Assembly: GCA_018398805.1 (NCBI GenBank)
Contig: JAGFBZ010002939.1
Location: forward strand, 62,001-126,000
Reading direction: 5' to 3'
Length of the DNA: 64,000 nucleotides
Source of the DNA: Hirundichthys speculiger
Taxonomy: Eukaryota; Chordata; Actinopteri; Beloniformes; Exocoetidae
Shown: one piece after another, positions 10,554 to 60,338 of the stretch
Numbering within the stretch: the stretch's first letter is position 1
Layout: each line of letters begins with the position of its first letter
Program-made: the position numbers and the translations under genes
The notes under the pieces: model-generated
The model's input: only the letters and a program-made list of their open reading frames with translations
The model's database searches: none
Told to the model about the DNA's origin: nothing

Positions 10554-10769
10554 CAGGGGTGTCCAGCTCAAGTCCTCGAGGTCCGCTGTCTGTCTTTGTT
10601 TCCCTGCTTCAGCGCACCTGATTTAAATGAATGGGTCATTAACTGACTTGTGCAGACCTGGATGACAAGCTGATTATGATTCATTCATTAGAATCAGGTG
10701 TGTTGTGTCAGGAAAACCTCTAAGACATCCAGGACAGCGGCCCTCGAGGACCGAGTTTGGACACCCCTG
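10554..10769. mobile_element. MITE with hAT-like ends, nested in the hAT
   Basis: The left end CAGGGGTGTCCAGCTCAAGT and the right end, read in reverse complement as CAGGGGTGTCCAAACTCGGT, form a terminal inverted repeat. Both continue into CCTCGAGG. The flanks CTTTAAAC (10546-10553) and CTTTAAGA (10770-10777) match at six of eight bases, consistent with an old 8-bp duplication. It has no coding capacity. Confidence 0.8.
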
Positions 10770-10930
10770 CTTTAAGATGTTCAGCTACATACAGAGCGGG
10801 AGGACAGAAAAAAAAAATCAAATATCCCTTTCATGCACGTTCACGGGCTGCGCAACGCTTGTCTGACCTCAGCAATGTGATTTTACGTGACCTAGAGACG
10901 GAAGCGTGATTTCATGAAGGTGGAGAAGAA

Positions 10931-13200
10931 ATGATGGCAGAGCCGCTCAGGACGTCTTTTGACGGGTGGAGATACGCGCACTACTTCGAATTTGTTGTGG
11001 TAAAGGGAAAGAATGTGACTGTAAAGTGTAAACTATGCCCTGGCCAGAAGCAACTATCCACTGCCACAAACAACACCTCAAATCTGTCAGCACCTACATC
11101 GGCAACATGCTAACACCAAGCTAGTGGCTAAAGAAGGACGGACCCCGAGTGACGCTGAGGAAAACATGCCGACACCATCGAAGCAGACGAGGCTTGACTT
11201 CCAACAACATGTATCGACAAAAGTTGAGATACAGAGGCTTGTAACTGCATACGTCGTGGAGGAAATGCTGCCTGTTTCGACAGTGGAATCGCAGAGTTTC
11301 CGTAACATCCTAAGCAGAATACAGGTGAGGAGGCCGCTATCATCAGACAGGAAAACTTTTGCAAGCTACCTGGATAAGTGTTACGTAAAGATGGAAACTG
11401 AACTCAAGAAAACTTTTGAGAGCTTAGAGTATGTGTCAACTACCGCTGACATCTGGACTAGCCACAATAAAAGCTATTTAGGTATGACTGCCCACTGGAT
11501 TAACCCAAACAATGTCCAGCGTGAAAAAGCTGCAATTGCCTGCAGAAGAGTAAAAGGATGACATACTTATGATGTTGAAGCCGGCAAAATTGAACAGGTT
11601 CACTCAGCGTATGGATTGTCTCACAAGGTGACTGCTACTGTAACTGACAACGGGTCAAATTTTATCAAAGCTTTTAAAATGTATGAGCCAGCGCCAGATT
11701 CAGACGAGGAGATTGAGGATGAAGATGTGAGGTTCATAGATGTTGAAAGTGTGCTCTCTAGCAGTACTGATTCAGAGGGACAGTTTTCTCTGCCCCCCCC
11801 ACCTGAGATGTGCATCGCACACACTGAATTTGATTTCGAATAATGATGCTGACAAATGGCTCACAGCAAACTCAGAGTCCAAATCTGTTTACAGAAGTGC
11901 AACTGGGAAGTGTTCTGCCCTCTGGAATAAAACCAGCCGTTCTACTGTGGCATCTGAACTTGTTGAGAGTATGTGCAAAAGAAAACTCATAGTACCAACA
12001 ACAACAAGATGGAACTCCTTCCATGATGCCCTGTCCCGCATCATTGACATTCCCATCTCAGTGTTGAACACTCTCTGCAGTCGACTAGAAATGAAAGCCT
12101 TCACTGAACGGGAATATCAGTTCCTTAAGGAATACTGCACAGTCATGAAACCACTCACAGTGGCTTTGGACATATTACAAGGTGAAGATAACTGCTATTA
12201 TGGCAGTCTCCTGCCAACACTGGAGATTCTGATGTCAAGGACACTGGCACTGCAAGATGGGCTCTCCCAGATGACAGCAGGCCTGCCTAATGCCATAGTA
12301 CAGGTATGTATGTTTTAATAATCTTGAATTTGAAAGTCAAAAGCATTATTTTATGAATTTTTTAATTTGTTTATTTTTTTTTACAGGGACAGCACAAATT
12401 TAAAGTAATTGCATCAGAGTTAACTAACAGCTAATTATTAAGATGATAGAATAAATAAAAAGACCATTCATGTGGTCATCACATACATATAAAAAATCTA
12501 ATAAGTGAATGTACACTACATGAAGCACCGTAAAATGTCAATTCATAATTATTTTTAAACTTTTTAAGTGAATCCACAGATGTCACAATCCCTCATTTAC
12601 TCACATAGCAACTACGGCTGAGAAGCTAAATGTAATACTATGCACTGCAAATTATACTGTACACAGCCAAGCTCATCAAATCTTTCCATATCGCATTTGC
12701 AGGCCATCAAGAAACGATTTGAGCTGGTGCTGGACAGCAAAGATGCTCTCCTTGCTGCTGTCACACTACCAAGGTTTAAAATGCGGTGGCTGAAAGAAGA
12801 AGAGAGGAGAGATGCCTTAAAGACATTGCTGATCACTGAATGCCGTGCTTACCCCCCCGACAAGCAGGTTGTACATAGGCCTCAGACACCCACCTCCAGC
12901 ACAAGTAAGAATGACTTTTTTGACTTTGATGAGGAGGATCTAGCCCCCTACAACCATGAAACTGAAGTCATTGACTATTTGCAGTCAGGGTCAGAGATGG
13001 AGATCCTGCACCGTTTCCCCACAATAAAGACTTTATCACTGAAGTACAACACAGCCACACCCTCTAGTGCACCGGTTGAGAGGCTCTTTAGCCTTGGCAG
13101 CCTGGTACTGACTCCGAAGAGGAACAGGTTGTCTGACAAACGGTTTGAGAGACTCCTCCTGCTGAGTTATAACCATTTCTTTGATGAGAATGTCGAGTAG
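10931..13200 (+). pseudogene. hAT transposase, two exons, frameshifted
   Basis: The N-terminus from ATG 10931 contains the first half of a BED finger (CKLC near 11030-11040). A one-base shift near 11080 moves the second half (HLHRQH) into another frame. 11124-11561 carries a long helical region and TADIWTSH, near the first catalytic Asp of hAT enzymes. A TGA at 11559-11561 interrupts it. The next stretch has VTDNGSNF, the second catalytic Asp region. A run of C at about 11791-11800 shifts the frame again, after which CASHTLNLI and TRWNSFHDAL (CxxH and tryptophan motifs of hAT) follow. Exon 1 ends at 12303 before GTATGT and exon 2 begins at 12703 after TTTGCAG. Exon 2 ends with the dimerisation motif SSAPVERLFSLGSL and a stop at 13198-13200. 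Confidence 0.88.
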
Positions 13201-13870
13201 GATGAAGAAAAAATCTACTGTAAAGCTATAGTTCACATAATTACAAATTACATTTCATATGTAGTGTTAAGTTATTTTCCTTTGAAGTCTCATTCATTGT
13301 CTGATATTGTGATGAGAGCCATTGTCTTATTTTATTTAATCATATAATTTAAACAAACTTTGTTTGTACTGGGTGGTTGGAAGGACGACTTAAGTTATGT
13401 TGTAAAGAAATTCAGTTTGCTGATGCTTACGTCATGGAAGTATAAACAGACATTTACTGAGTGAATTAAGATTAGAGTGAAAGCTTTAATCCTATTTTAT
13501 TTTGAAACATTTTGCATACAGCAAGTCTTGTAGCCTTTTTTGGCAAATGTTCCTGTCATTTTTTCCAGCTTTGTTGCATTAAAGTGCATAAAAGAGATCT
13601 TGTGTATGTCCTCCTCATTAGAATACACATTTGTGCTGATCTGGGCACTGCAGTAATAAAGTTCTAACTATATGTTGTTCATTGGCAATCAAGTTAGGTG
13701 CAGCTCAGGTGATATTGCGGAGTAATCCAAAAGTAGTGTAACTAGTAATGTAACTAGTTACCTTCAGCAGCGAGTAACTAAGTAAAGTAAGGGATTACTT
13801 TTTTAAAAAGTAACTAGTAATGTGTAATGGATTACTTTTTTTGAGTAACTACCCCAACACTGGTGGTTGG

Positions 13871-14013
13871 ACATTACAACAGACATATATAAGATGGAGA
13901 GACTAACTGCAGAGGTGAACTATAAGAAGGACTTGTTTATCTTACATTGGAAGAAATGGATGGACTACATCTTGCCACGTAGACCGGACTTTCATTCTCT
14001 AATTCTTACATAG
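13871..14013 (+). pseudogene. L1-type ORF2, last 46 codons
   Basis: After removal of the hAT the LINE frame reads on with DITTDIYKMERL and ends with TAG at 14011-14013. It contains a tryptophan-rich C-terminal motif (HWKKWMDY). The 3' UTR (14014-14247) contains T-rich and TATTATT stretches and ends with AATAAAAAAGTG and an A-rich tail. Confidence 0.8.
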
Positions 14014-14275
14014 AAGATTTTGTATAGCAAATGCATTAACCGCACTTCACTCCCTACTTGTTCATGCTTGGTTTTTTTTTTTTGTTGTTGTTTTTGTTGT
14101 TTGTTTGTTTGTTTCTTGGGTTTTTTGTTTGTTAGTTTATTATTATTATTATTGTTAGAAAAAGGACATTCAGGCTAATATAATGTTTAAATAACAACTG
14201 AAAGGGATGTTGCTTTTAAATTTCATGCAGAATGTCAATAAAAAAGTGAATTAAAAAAAAAAACAAAAGAAAAAG

Positions 14276-14400
14276 GCTAAACTAAACTGAAAATCCACAA
14301 AGTAATCCATACAGGTATCCAGGCAGGAAATATGCAAAACAACCAAGAGCAAACCAGCAGAGAAACGTACGGAACACAAGACACCAGATAACGGACCAGC
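14276..14400 (-). repeat. LTR-element-like fragment, left half
   Basis: This stretch and 15466-15680 are two halves of one sequence split by a hAT insertion, as the duplicated GGACCAGC shows. The right half ends in a CATGACA word, which on the minus strand gives a TGTCATGG start like that of a gypsy LTR. No coding region is seen. The assignment to an LTR is an inference. Confidence 0.4.
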
Positions 14401-14783
14401 TAGTGACGTTACGAGAGTGCCGAGGCTCTGAAGCGTGTATCGAGTAGTGAAGGGGGCATGTCCGCGAAGCGCGTATCGAGAAATGGAGGGGGCGTGTCGG
14501 TGAAGCGCGTATCGAGGCTTGCTTCGTTTAGGGGAGGAGCCGAAAGCGATGACGTCCGAAGCTTCGCTGCCTGGCTGTACCACGTGACTGCTTCGGGAAG
14601 TGGTTCAGATCTTGTCGTGGGGTTTGACAGCTTTATAAACGCCACAGGCTCCATTCAAAATGTGGGTTTTTGTAGGCGAGTTGCGGTCAGTTCAGAGTGT
14701 GGATAGAGTTTGGATAGCTTGGATACTAGAATCTGGATAGCGTTTATATAGTTTGTGGTAGTTCAGTATATAGTTTGTACATG

Positions 14784-14930
14784 ATGGCACAAACATTTTT
14801 ATGCAGCCCAGCATCCTCTGTGCCATGTGAAAGGGTGTTCTCCAAGACTGGAGAGATTGTGTCTAAAAAAAAGAATCAGTTAAAACCAAAAACTGTGGAA
14901 AAATTGCTATTTCTGAATAAATATACATAA
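14784..14930 (+). pseudogene. hAT transposase C-terminal dimerisation fragment (48 aa)
   Basis: The frame reads SSVPCERVFSKTGEIVSKKK near its start and ends EKLLFLNKYT before TAA. This is the hAT C-terminal dimerisation motif, in which the S-x-P-x-E-R-x-F-S pattern is diagnostic. The rest of the transposase is absent. A start ATG exists at 14784, but the fragment is most likely the tail of a deleted gene rather than an independent small protein. Confidence 0.75.
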
Positions 14931-15038
14931 AACCACCCCTTTAATGGTCATCATTGCCCCAGGTACACAAGGATATTCAGTGCGCCCCCTCCATAATTCC
15001 ACAAACATTTTCACTGTTCTCTGCCCGAATAAGCTCAG

Positions 15039-15130
15039 GTGCCCCGGTAGTGCAGTGGTTAGGGCAGGTGGCCCATGAACAGAGACCACAGTCCTCGTGT
15101 GGCTGAGTTCGACTCCTGGCTCGTTGACCC
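15039..15130 (+). repeat. tRNA-derived SINE head
   Basis: TAGTGCAGTGGTTAGGGC resembles an A box, and GAGTTCGACTCCTGG resembles a B box about 45 bases later. This is the arrangement of an internal RNA polymerase III promoter inherited from a tRNA. The body downstream is not recognisable. Confidence 0.65.
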
Positions 15131-15465
15131 TTTGCCGCGCGTCTTCCCCATTCTTATGATACTACTTTGGGAAGCATTAAACAGAGATTACATTCAAACA
15201 ATATTTTATTATGCACTTGATCATTTATGTAGACCAATTATTTGGTCATACACATTTTGTTATTCACCGTCATTCGCAAGAGCCATAACTGATACATAAA
15301 TTCAATGCATCACATCTTAAGATTCAGCTGGCTGTGATTATAAACCTGACCAGTAGGTGGTGTCATTTGCATATGAAGCAGCAAGAAATGTACCATTTCT
15401 CGAACCAATTGGCTGATGTGTGACACTGCTTCACGAGGCTTTATCTCACCATCACTAGGACCAGC

Positions 15466-15680
15466 ACAGAACTGGGGCAAAGACAAGACGAGAGGAAGGA
15501 ACAAACGAGAGGCAGGTGCAGGGAATCAAGGTAACGAGGGGAAGGAAGCAAAGCAGAAAACAACCAAGACAAAACAGACCTTCAAAGTAAAACAGGAAAC
15601 AGCAGACAAGAGAAAGGGAGTGACGTCAACTTGACAGACACACACACAAGGGCTGCCATGGCCGACCCAGGCCATGACAG
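15466..15680 (-). repeat. LTR-element-like fragment, right half
   Basis: Purine-rich sequence continuing from 14400 once the hAT is removed, with a short CA run at 15639-15650. It ends in GGCCATGACA. The reverse complement begins TGTCATGGCC, as gypsy LTRs often do. Confidence 0.4.
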
Positions 15681-16041
15681 TTTAAAGTAATTTTGTCTTA
15701 TTTTAATGACTTTTATGATCTATATTAATCCCCAAATTAAGGTGTTATTTCTTAAAGTTAATTTAGTTAAGAGACCAAAATTCAAATTTTAAGTAAAATA
15801 ATCCTAAATTAGTGGGGGTTCCATTGCTTGTTTGAAAAGAACTTGCATAAATTTAAGATTTTCGTCCGATTAAGCCCCATTTTAGTTGTTCAGAGGCAAG
15901 AACTTTATGCTTATTTTAAGATTTCTTGTCAAGTAAGAAAAGCTTACCCCATTGGCATTTTTTTTTTTTTGCTTGATACAAGACAATTTCATTGAATTTA
16001 AGAATATTTTGCCTCTTTCTAGTAGGGCTGTTTTTGCAGTG
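15681..16041. mobile_element. AT-rich MITE-like element
   Basis: The segment has no coding potential and an end that reads, on the minus strand, CACTGCAAAAACAGCCCTAC, the kind of terminus carried by abundant short fish DNA transposons. It contains diverged, roughly palindromic words (AAGATT/AATCTT, TTAAGA/TCTTAA). The left end is not defined with certainty. Confidence 0.5.
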
Positions 16042-16042
16042 T

Positions 16043-17660
<1,618 letters not shown>

Positions 17661-18389
17661 CGTTAAGCCCCCTGTATATATTATATGCTTGTTTTTTGTT
17701 GTTTTTTTTCTTCCCACTTGACATCATGAATTGTGTAGGTAAAGATGCATATAGGTAGTCATTAAATAATGTGGTAATTAATAAGCTTTAATGAGCCTTT
17801 TTCTGTCAAAATTGTCAATTACCTTTTCTTTGCTGTTTTGAAATGTATATATGACTGAAATAAACTATAAACTAAAACTAACCACTGCTGCCTTCAAACT
17901 CCATATATAAAAATTACACACACCCACACCCACCCACACAGACACACACCCCCACACACACCTACACACACACACACATGAAGCTTCATGTTTGTGGGTT
18001 TCCTTTTTTTCTAACTTCCAATCCATGTAGACGATCAGAAAAATCCATCTTGTTTTAGTTTCAGTTAATAATCTCTTTTTAATCACAGAATCTGCAGTAG
18101 AGTTTATAACAGAGGAAACCATTCAGATACTGTTGAAAACAGGATGAGACATTTATTTTGAATTTCTTCTTTCTCAAAGTGTGTTTTTCTGTTTCTGGAT
18201 CCGACTAAAGAACTTTAGTTCCTAACCCTAACCCTATTAATATGAGACAGCAGAAACTCAAGTGTTTCTTATTTGAGTTTTGCAGAACTAAAGTTCCGCT
18301 TTGGTTTAGAAATGACTGAAGTCCACTCTGATCCTGTTCAGAATATAATATATACATATATACAATAGATAACTGACTTCACCCAGGAA
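17661..18389. other. Intergenic sequence with a (CA)n microsatellite
   Basis: No gene is seen. A CA-rich microsatellite with interruptions occupies about 17915-17979. Two and a half CCCTAA telomere-type units stand at 18226-18238. Confidence 0.6.
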
Positions 18390-18560
18390 CTGGATGACGA
18401 GGAGCGTGCGCCGCTTGGCTGTGGGTTTGTGTGCGCGCGTGTGTGACAGCGCGCGCTCTGCAAACACGGAAGTGGAGTCTCCGGTGTCAGCGCAGAGGTC
18501 CTTGGCGGTTCCGTCCAGGTGAGTGCTGCTTCTGACCGTCTGAGGCGTCGTGGTTGTGGT
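18390..18560 (+). promoter_or_regulatory. slc37a1: Likely promoter and non-coding first exon of slc37a1
   Basis: This short block is much richer in G+C and CpG than its surroundings (GTGCGCGCGTG, CAGCGCGCGCTC). It is followed by CCGTCCAG|GTGAGTG at 18518/18519, a strong splice donor. A CpG-rich start region ending in a donor, about 2.3 kb upstream of the first coding exon and in the same orientation, fits a 5' UTR exon. No TATA box is obvious. This is inference from composition and splice signal; transcript data would decide. Confidence 0.5.
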
Positions 18561-19117
18561 TGTAGTTCTGGTTCTGGTTCCGGTCCGGACACAGATAGAT
18601 GCTCAGCGGGTCCGGAACCTGTCCAGTCTGGGTTCAACCCGCTGATCCGCCGGTCAGCAACTCAGAAAGGAGGACGGCCGGGTTACCGGTTTTAAGGACG
18701 GCTCTGGTCCAGTTGTCGTCAGCGTCTGTTCGTGACGGTTCTGGTTCTGGTTCTGGTCAGTTTCGTGTGTTAATGCGTGTGAGCCCAGACGCGCGCGTCC
18801 ACAGCTGTCGCGGTCATAGGTGTGTATGCTGGGGCCCGGTTCTGTTCCACGTGTCGGTTCTGGATCGGACACCATCTCTGAGTCAGAGTTGGAGCAGTTA
18901 AGATATGTTTTATCTGTAAGGTAATCTACAGAGGCAGTAGTGACGTAGGAGCAGGAGCGTCACAGCTCCAGGATCAACAGGGCCGGTTCTAGCTTCTTAG
19001 GGGCCCTGGGCCAGGTTCTGTTCAGGGGCCCCTGTTGGGTCAAATGTGATGGTCTGGGTTGAGGAAAGCAGAAGGGGAAGGGATTCAGGTCCTCGGGGTC
19101 TGCTGGTGGCTTAAGAG

Positions 19118-19575
19118 CCCCCCCAAGATGCTACAGGTCCTCCCCAAGATGCTTCAGGTCCCCCCAAGATGCTTCAGATCCCCCCAAGATGCTACAGGTC
19201 CCCCCAAGATGCTTCAGGTCCCCCTAAGATGCTACAGGTCCCCCCCAAGATACTACAGGTCCCTCCAAGATGCTACAGGTTCCCCCAAGATGCTTCAGGT
19301 CCCCCCACGATGCTACAGGTCCCCCCAAGATGCTTCAGGTCCTCCCCAAGATGCTTCAGGTCCCCCCAAGATGCTACAGGTCCCCCCCAAGATGCTTCAG
19401 GTCCCCCCCCAAGATGCTTCAGGTCCCCCCCAAGATGCTTTCAGGTCCCCCCCAAGATGCTTCAGGTCCCCCCAAGATGCTTCAGGTCCCCCCCAAGATG
19501 CTTCAGGTCCCCCCCAAGATGCTTCAGGTCCTACCCCAAGATGCTTCAGGTCCCCCCAAGATGCTTCAGCCCCTA
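19118..19575. repeat. Minisatellite, about 21-bp unit, some 21 copies
   Basis: Direct tandem copies of CCCCAAGATGCTTCAGGTC with a variable number of C (4 to 8) between units and CTTC/CTAC variation. It is open in all three + frames because the units vary in length; none of these frames is a gene. It lies in the presumed 5' UTR intron of slc37a1. Confidence 0.95.
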
Positions 19576-19644
19576 CACCCTACAATTGCACCCCCTAGAG
19601 CCGACAGCCCCCCCATCGAGCCCTCAACAGGACCTTTTATAGAT

Positions 19645-20349
19645 CAGGGGTGTCAGACTCATTTTCACTGAGGGCCACATCAGCATCGTGGTGGCCTTTC
19701 AAGGACCAGATTGGCAGCAATGTAAATCAAAATAAATTAAACTACACCTTATTATATTGTTAAATAACGGTTTCTGTATTTATTATGTATTCAAGTTTAA
19801 GTCATTATTATATTAAACTCAGGGTTTGTGGTTGTTAGAGTATCCATTACCTTGGTTTCAGAAGCAAAAATGATTCTTTGTTTTTCTGTGAGGCTAACTT
19901 TAACATACTTAGCTCCATGATTGCTGTCAAAATGCCAACGTAGATTAAAATCTTCCACGACTGACACCGCCTCATAACACAAACGACATACTGTATTTCA
20001 TCTTGAGGTACAAACTTGTAATGTTTTCCCGTTGTTCATGAAACTGTCTTCCTTGTGCATCAATCTCTTTTCTTGGACATGTTGGGGTTAGTTTGTAGAA
20101 GTTTTTCTGAACTCCATCAGTTCTGAAAATCGTCTTGCTCATAGCTACCGTTATTGTTGTGGGTAACAACAAATTCATGACGGGAGATGTAGTTTATTGT
20201 CAATATGTGCTTTAAAGCAGTTTAAGCTTATTTTAAGTCTTAAAATATTGGTTTAAAATTTAAGCTAATAATTCACAAGCTCTCGAGGGCCACATTAAAT
20301 GACGTGGCGGGCCAGATATGGCCCGTGGGCCTTGTGTTTGACACATGTG
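19645..20349. mobile_element. hAT-like non-autonomous element (705 bp)
   Basis: The left end CAGGGGTGTCAGACTCA and the right end TGTTTGACACATGTG (reverse complement CACATGTGTCAAACA) form a decayed terminal inverted repeat of the type carried by many vertebrate hAT MITEs. Inside the ends are GAGGGCCAC and GGCCACATTAAA words. Flanks are only partly alike, so the target duplication is uncertain. Confidence 0.65.
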
Positions 20350-20760
20350 TCCTAGAGCCTGATTGGCTTTGCTGTGGGCAGGAGACGAAGTCCTTCAGAT
20401 GTCTCATGTCCTCTGAGTTGTTTCCTTTCATTCAATGCAAAACAGAAACACAAAAAGTATTTTTAGCTCCTCCAATGTTTATACCCTATTTTTAGTTTGC
20501 TTTTCTTCATCTTTGCCAGCAGATTTATCTTTTCTTTATTGGCTGTTGAAAACAGTGATGCACTACCGCCACCAGGTGGTTTGAAATGGTAGTTAAATGC
20601 AATCTGTTGTGTCATGGTAGATGGAGGCTGAAAGTTTTTAGGAGGAGGTTGGTTCTGGAGCTGTTTGGACCCCTGCGGAAACACCTGTTCTTGGTTATTC
20701 AGGTGGTTCCTGGTGATGCTGGTTTCCTGTTGGTCAGCTCAGGAGTTGATCTGCAGCGGC

Positions 20761-20787
20761 ATGTCCTCAACTACAACACCATTGTGA
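20761..20787 (+). promoter_or_regulatory. Possible upstream ORF in the slc37a1 5' leader
   Basis: ATG at 20761 opens an 8-codon frame (MSSTTTPL) closed by TGA, 46 bases before the main start and in another frame. Candidate exon starts after AG at 20737 or 20756 would both include it. If it is in the mature leader it could lower translation of the main frame. Confidence 0.4.
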
Positions 20788-20833
20788 CCAGTGAGGAGCC
20801 TCATCTTCCAGTCATCCAGTCTTCCATCCCAGC

Positions 20834-58675
<37,842 letters not shown>

Positions 58676-58749
58676 GTAAGTGGTCTTGTTTTTGTCCCCT
58701 TACATGACATACTGTATTATTGTATTGTATTATTCCTTTTCAAGCTTTT

Positions 58750-59170
58750 CAAGTCAAGATGGCGCCGCTGTGCATGGCAGGCCATCTACCTCCGCTCCTG
58801 CTGTTGTTAATAACAGTTTTTGTTAAAAAAAAGTTACACTGCTACTGGTGTCTGATCGCCAGTTCTTGCTGAATATTCATGATTCAGTGATACAGCCTGT
58901 GATCTATGGCTGTAGGGGACAATCAAAGACGCTCCCACCGTTTTTGCCGTCTGTGCCCCACTACCTGCAGCGTCTACCTGTTTACCTGCCCTGCAAATGT
59001 TGCCACAGAAAGCAGGGTACTCATCAGATTGAGAGCCCACCTGGCGCGGCCCTCCAGGGCATAAAATCGCGACCAACTGGTCACCATATGCGACCCAAAT
59101 TTAACGATTTCGACCGTTTTTTTCTGCCATGTCGCCAGTGGCGAGGGACACAAAATCCAACATCAACTTA
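58750..59170 (+). pseudogene. LINE 5' region fragment
   Basis: TCAAGATGGCGCCGCTG begins it, the type of start many vertebrate LINEs have (a YY1-like initiator word). A short frame follows with DRQFLLNIHDSVIQPV and KCCHRKQG, recalling the first ORF region of L1/Tx1-type fish elements. It breaks off after about 420 bases. The family assignment is tentative. Confidence 0.4.
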
Positions 59171-59683
59171 GGAAAAACAATTTTTTTATGATTTCTGCAC
59201 ATTTGTCATGTGTCACCAAGGTAAACATATCTAAATAACTTAGAAACAAAGTTTATTTAGAACTTTAGAAACAAAGTTTATAATTAGATATATATTATAT
59301 ATCGGAATGTGGCCCTGTTTTGGGTGCGCGTCGTTTGCTGGAAGTCATAACTACACATGCGTCTAACCCAGCGATTGACAGGTGGACTTTTGCATTCGTC
59401 GGTCTTCAGTTTTGTCCATCACTGAATCTACTCCACAGCAAAATGGATCCTTTTGGTGAATAACCTCATAAAAATACACAACAGAATAGTTAACTGTTGG
59501 GTATTGAGCCTGGGACTCGTGTTATTATGTTTGGCCCTAGGAGGCTACCGTAACCCCCCCCGATGATTTCGGGGCTGATTTCCTGTATACTGTTCAGTCC
59601 AGTTTGGGCAGTAAACGAACGTAACCACAGTCTTGTTTGTCTCCTCATCATTAACATCAGTTAAGGTGGATATATAACATTAA
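59171..59683. other. Intron sequence without recognisable feature
   Basis: AT-rich at first, then mixed. An internal duplicate AGAAACAAAGTTTAT occurs at 59241 and 59267. TTAA at 59680-59683 is the target of the piggyBac end that follows. Confidence 0.45.
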
Positions 59684-60338
59684 CACTAGAACCGCCAAGA
59701 TTCCAAACTTCTAGAACCACAGAGAGGGGTCATTTTCACCCCATCACTGCAACAGCGTCAGTGATGCTAATGTCATTTCTAATAGTTGTGAAGTGGCTCA
59801 TTCCTGAATATTTCTGAAATAATAATGATGGACACTTGTCAAAATAAGTGTTTCAAATGTATATTTTTGTGAGCTTTTTTTTCTACGTGGTAGAACGCTG
59901 CGCGCGCTCTCTCTCTCAGCCACACAAATAAATACATCGGTACATTCATCAACAAACTGTAGGAGCTGTATGTTAACACAAACATGACAACAACAGCAAT
60001 CGAATGACAGACTATTGACAATACAAAACAACAGACTTAAGATGTCAATCACAGATATTTTAATAATTTTGGAAAAACGGATTAACGCTGCGTGCTCCCC
60101 CTCACGCACACATGACTCCATTCCCAACCACCGGCGCGGCTCCGCCCCCGTACAGTCACAGGTGTGCTGTATCACCTGGTCCATCAAGTACATGAACGCA
60201 TTCATGGGGTCGTCAATGTTGCGGCGCGCGTATGCAGTTGGACCACCTCTCTCCACCGAGACATTTGTGGACTGGGCTCTCTCGGCCCGCGGTCCCAGCT
60301 TTATGGGTCTCCAAACGGTTCCGTCTTTGGCCGCCTCA
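59684..60338 (-). mobile_element. piggyBac-like transposon, one end and part of the transposase
   Basis: TTAA (59680-59683) is followed by CACTAGAACCGCCAAG and then GGGTCATTTTCACCCC, the type of terminus seen in fish piggyBac elements. A transposase remnant lies inside on the minus strand. The element is cut by an LTR retroelement at 60339, and the other half is not in the window. Confidence 0.75.
59798..60256 (-). pseudogene. piggyBac transposase fragment
   Basis: On the minus strand RRNIDDPMNAFMYLMDQVIQ, then HTCDCTGAE and ESCVREGEHAALI, match the start of the catalytic half of fish piggyBac transposases. After about residue 65 the frame runs into unrelated AT-rich sequence, so the catalytic Asp residues are lost. 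Upstream words (RGP, FVDWAL region) are in other frames. Confidence 0.65.

Larger units (their letters stand above)
10397..13862 (+). mobile_element. 3.5 kb hAT transposon with precise ends, inserted in the L1
   Basis: The element starts CAGTGTTGGG and ends CCCAACACTG, a 10-bp perfect terminal inverted repeat. GTGGTTGG is duplicated at 10389-10396 and 13863-13870, the 8-bp target duplication expected of hAT transposons. Subterminal regions on both sides carry many GTAACGCG/GTTAC or AGTAACTAGTAA words, likely transposase binding sites. The interior has a BED-finger hAT transposase gene with at least one intron, now broken. A small MITE is nested at 10554-10769. At 3466 bp it has the length of an autonomous element. 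Confidence 0.93.
1011..14275 (+). mobile_element. L1/Tx1-type LINE, full-length-like but dead, split by three insertions
   Basis: A single non-LTR retrotransposon can be followed across this region in four pieces: 1011-2839, 5790-6570, 8355-10396 and 13871-14275. The pieces join in reading order: ORF1 remnant, endonuclease, reverse transcriptase start, reverse transcriptase core, C-terminal domain, stop at 14011-14013, a 3' UTR and an A-rich tail at about 14248-14275. Removing the insertions leaves about 5.1 kb, a normal length for this group. ORF2 carries several stops (2194-2196, 8563 region, 9301-9303, 10168-10170), so the element is a fossil. I found no convincing target-site duplication around the whole element. 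The 5' boundary is an estimate based on where the GC-richer leader begins. Confidence 0.85.
14401..15457 (+). mobile_element. Non-autonomous hAT transposon (1057 bp)
   Basis: GGACCAGC is duplicated at 14393-14400 and 15458-15465, an 8-bp target duplication. The left end begins TAGTGACG and the right end, in reverse complement, TAGTGATG; both then run into GCC...TGAAGC...GTGT words, an imperfect terminal inverted repeat. Only the last 49 codons of a hAT transposase remain inside (14784-14930). A SINE-like segment with Pol III boxes lies at 15039-15130. Confidence 0.88.

Noticed and set aside
19059..19671. Proline-rich frames of 133-179 codons
   Set aside because: Same cause: a 21-bp C-rich minisatellite open in all three frames.
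59684..60338. A domesticated piggyBac gene
   Set aside because: The transposase frame dissolves into AT-rich sequence and the element is cut by an LTR element.
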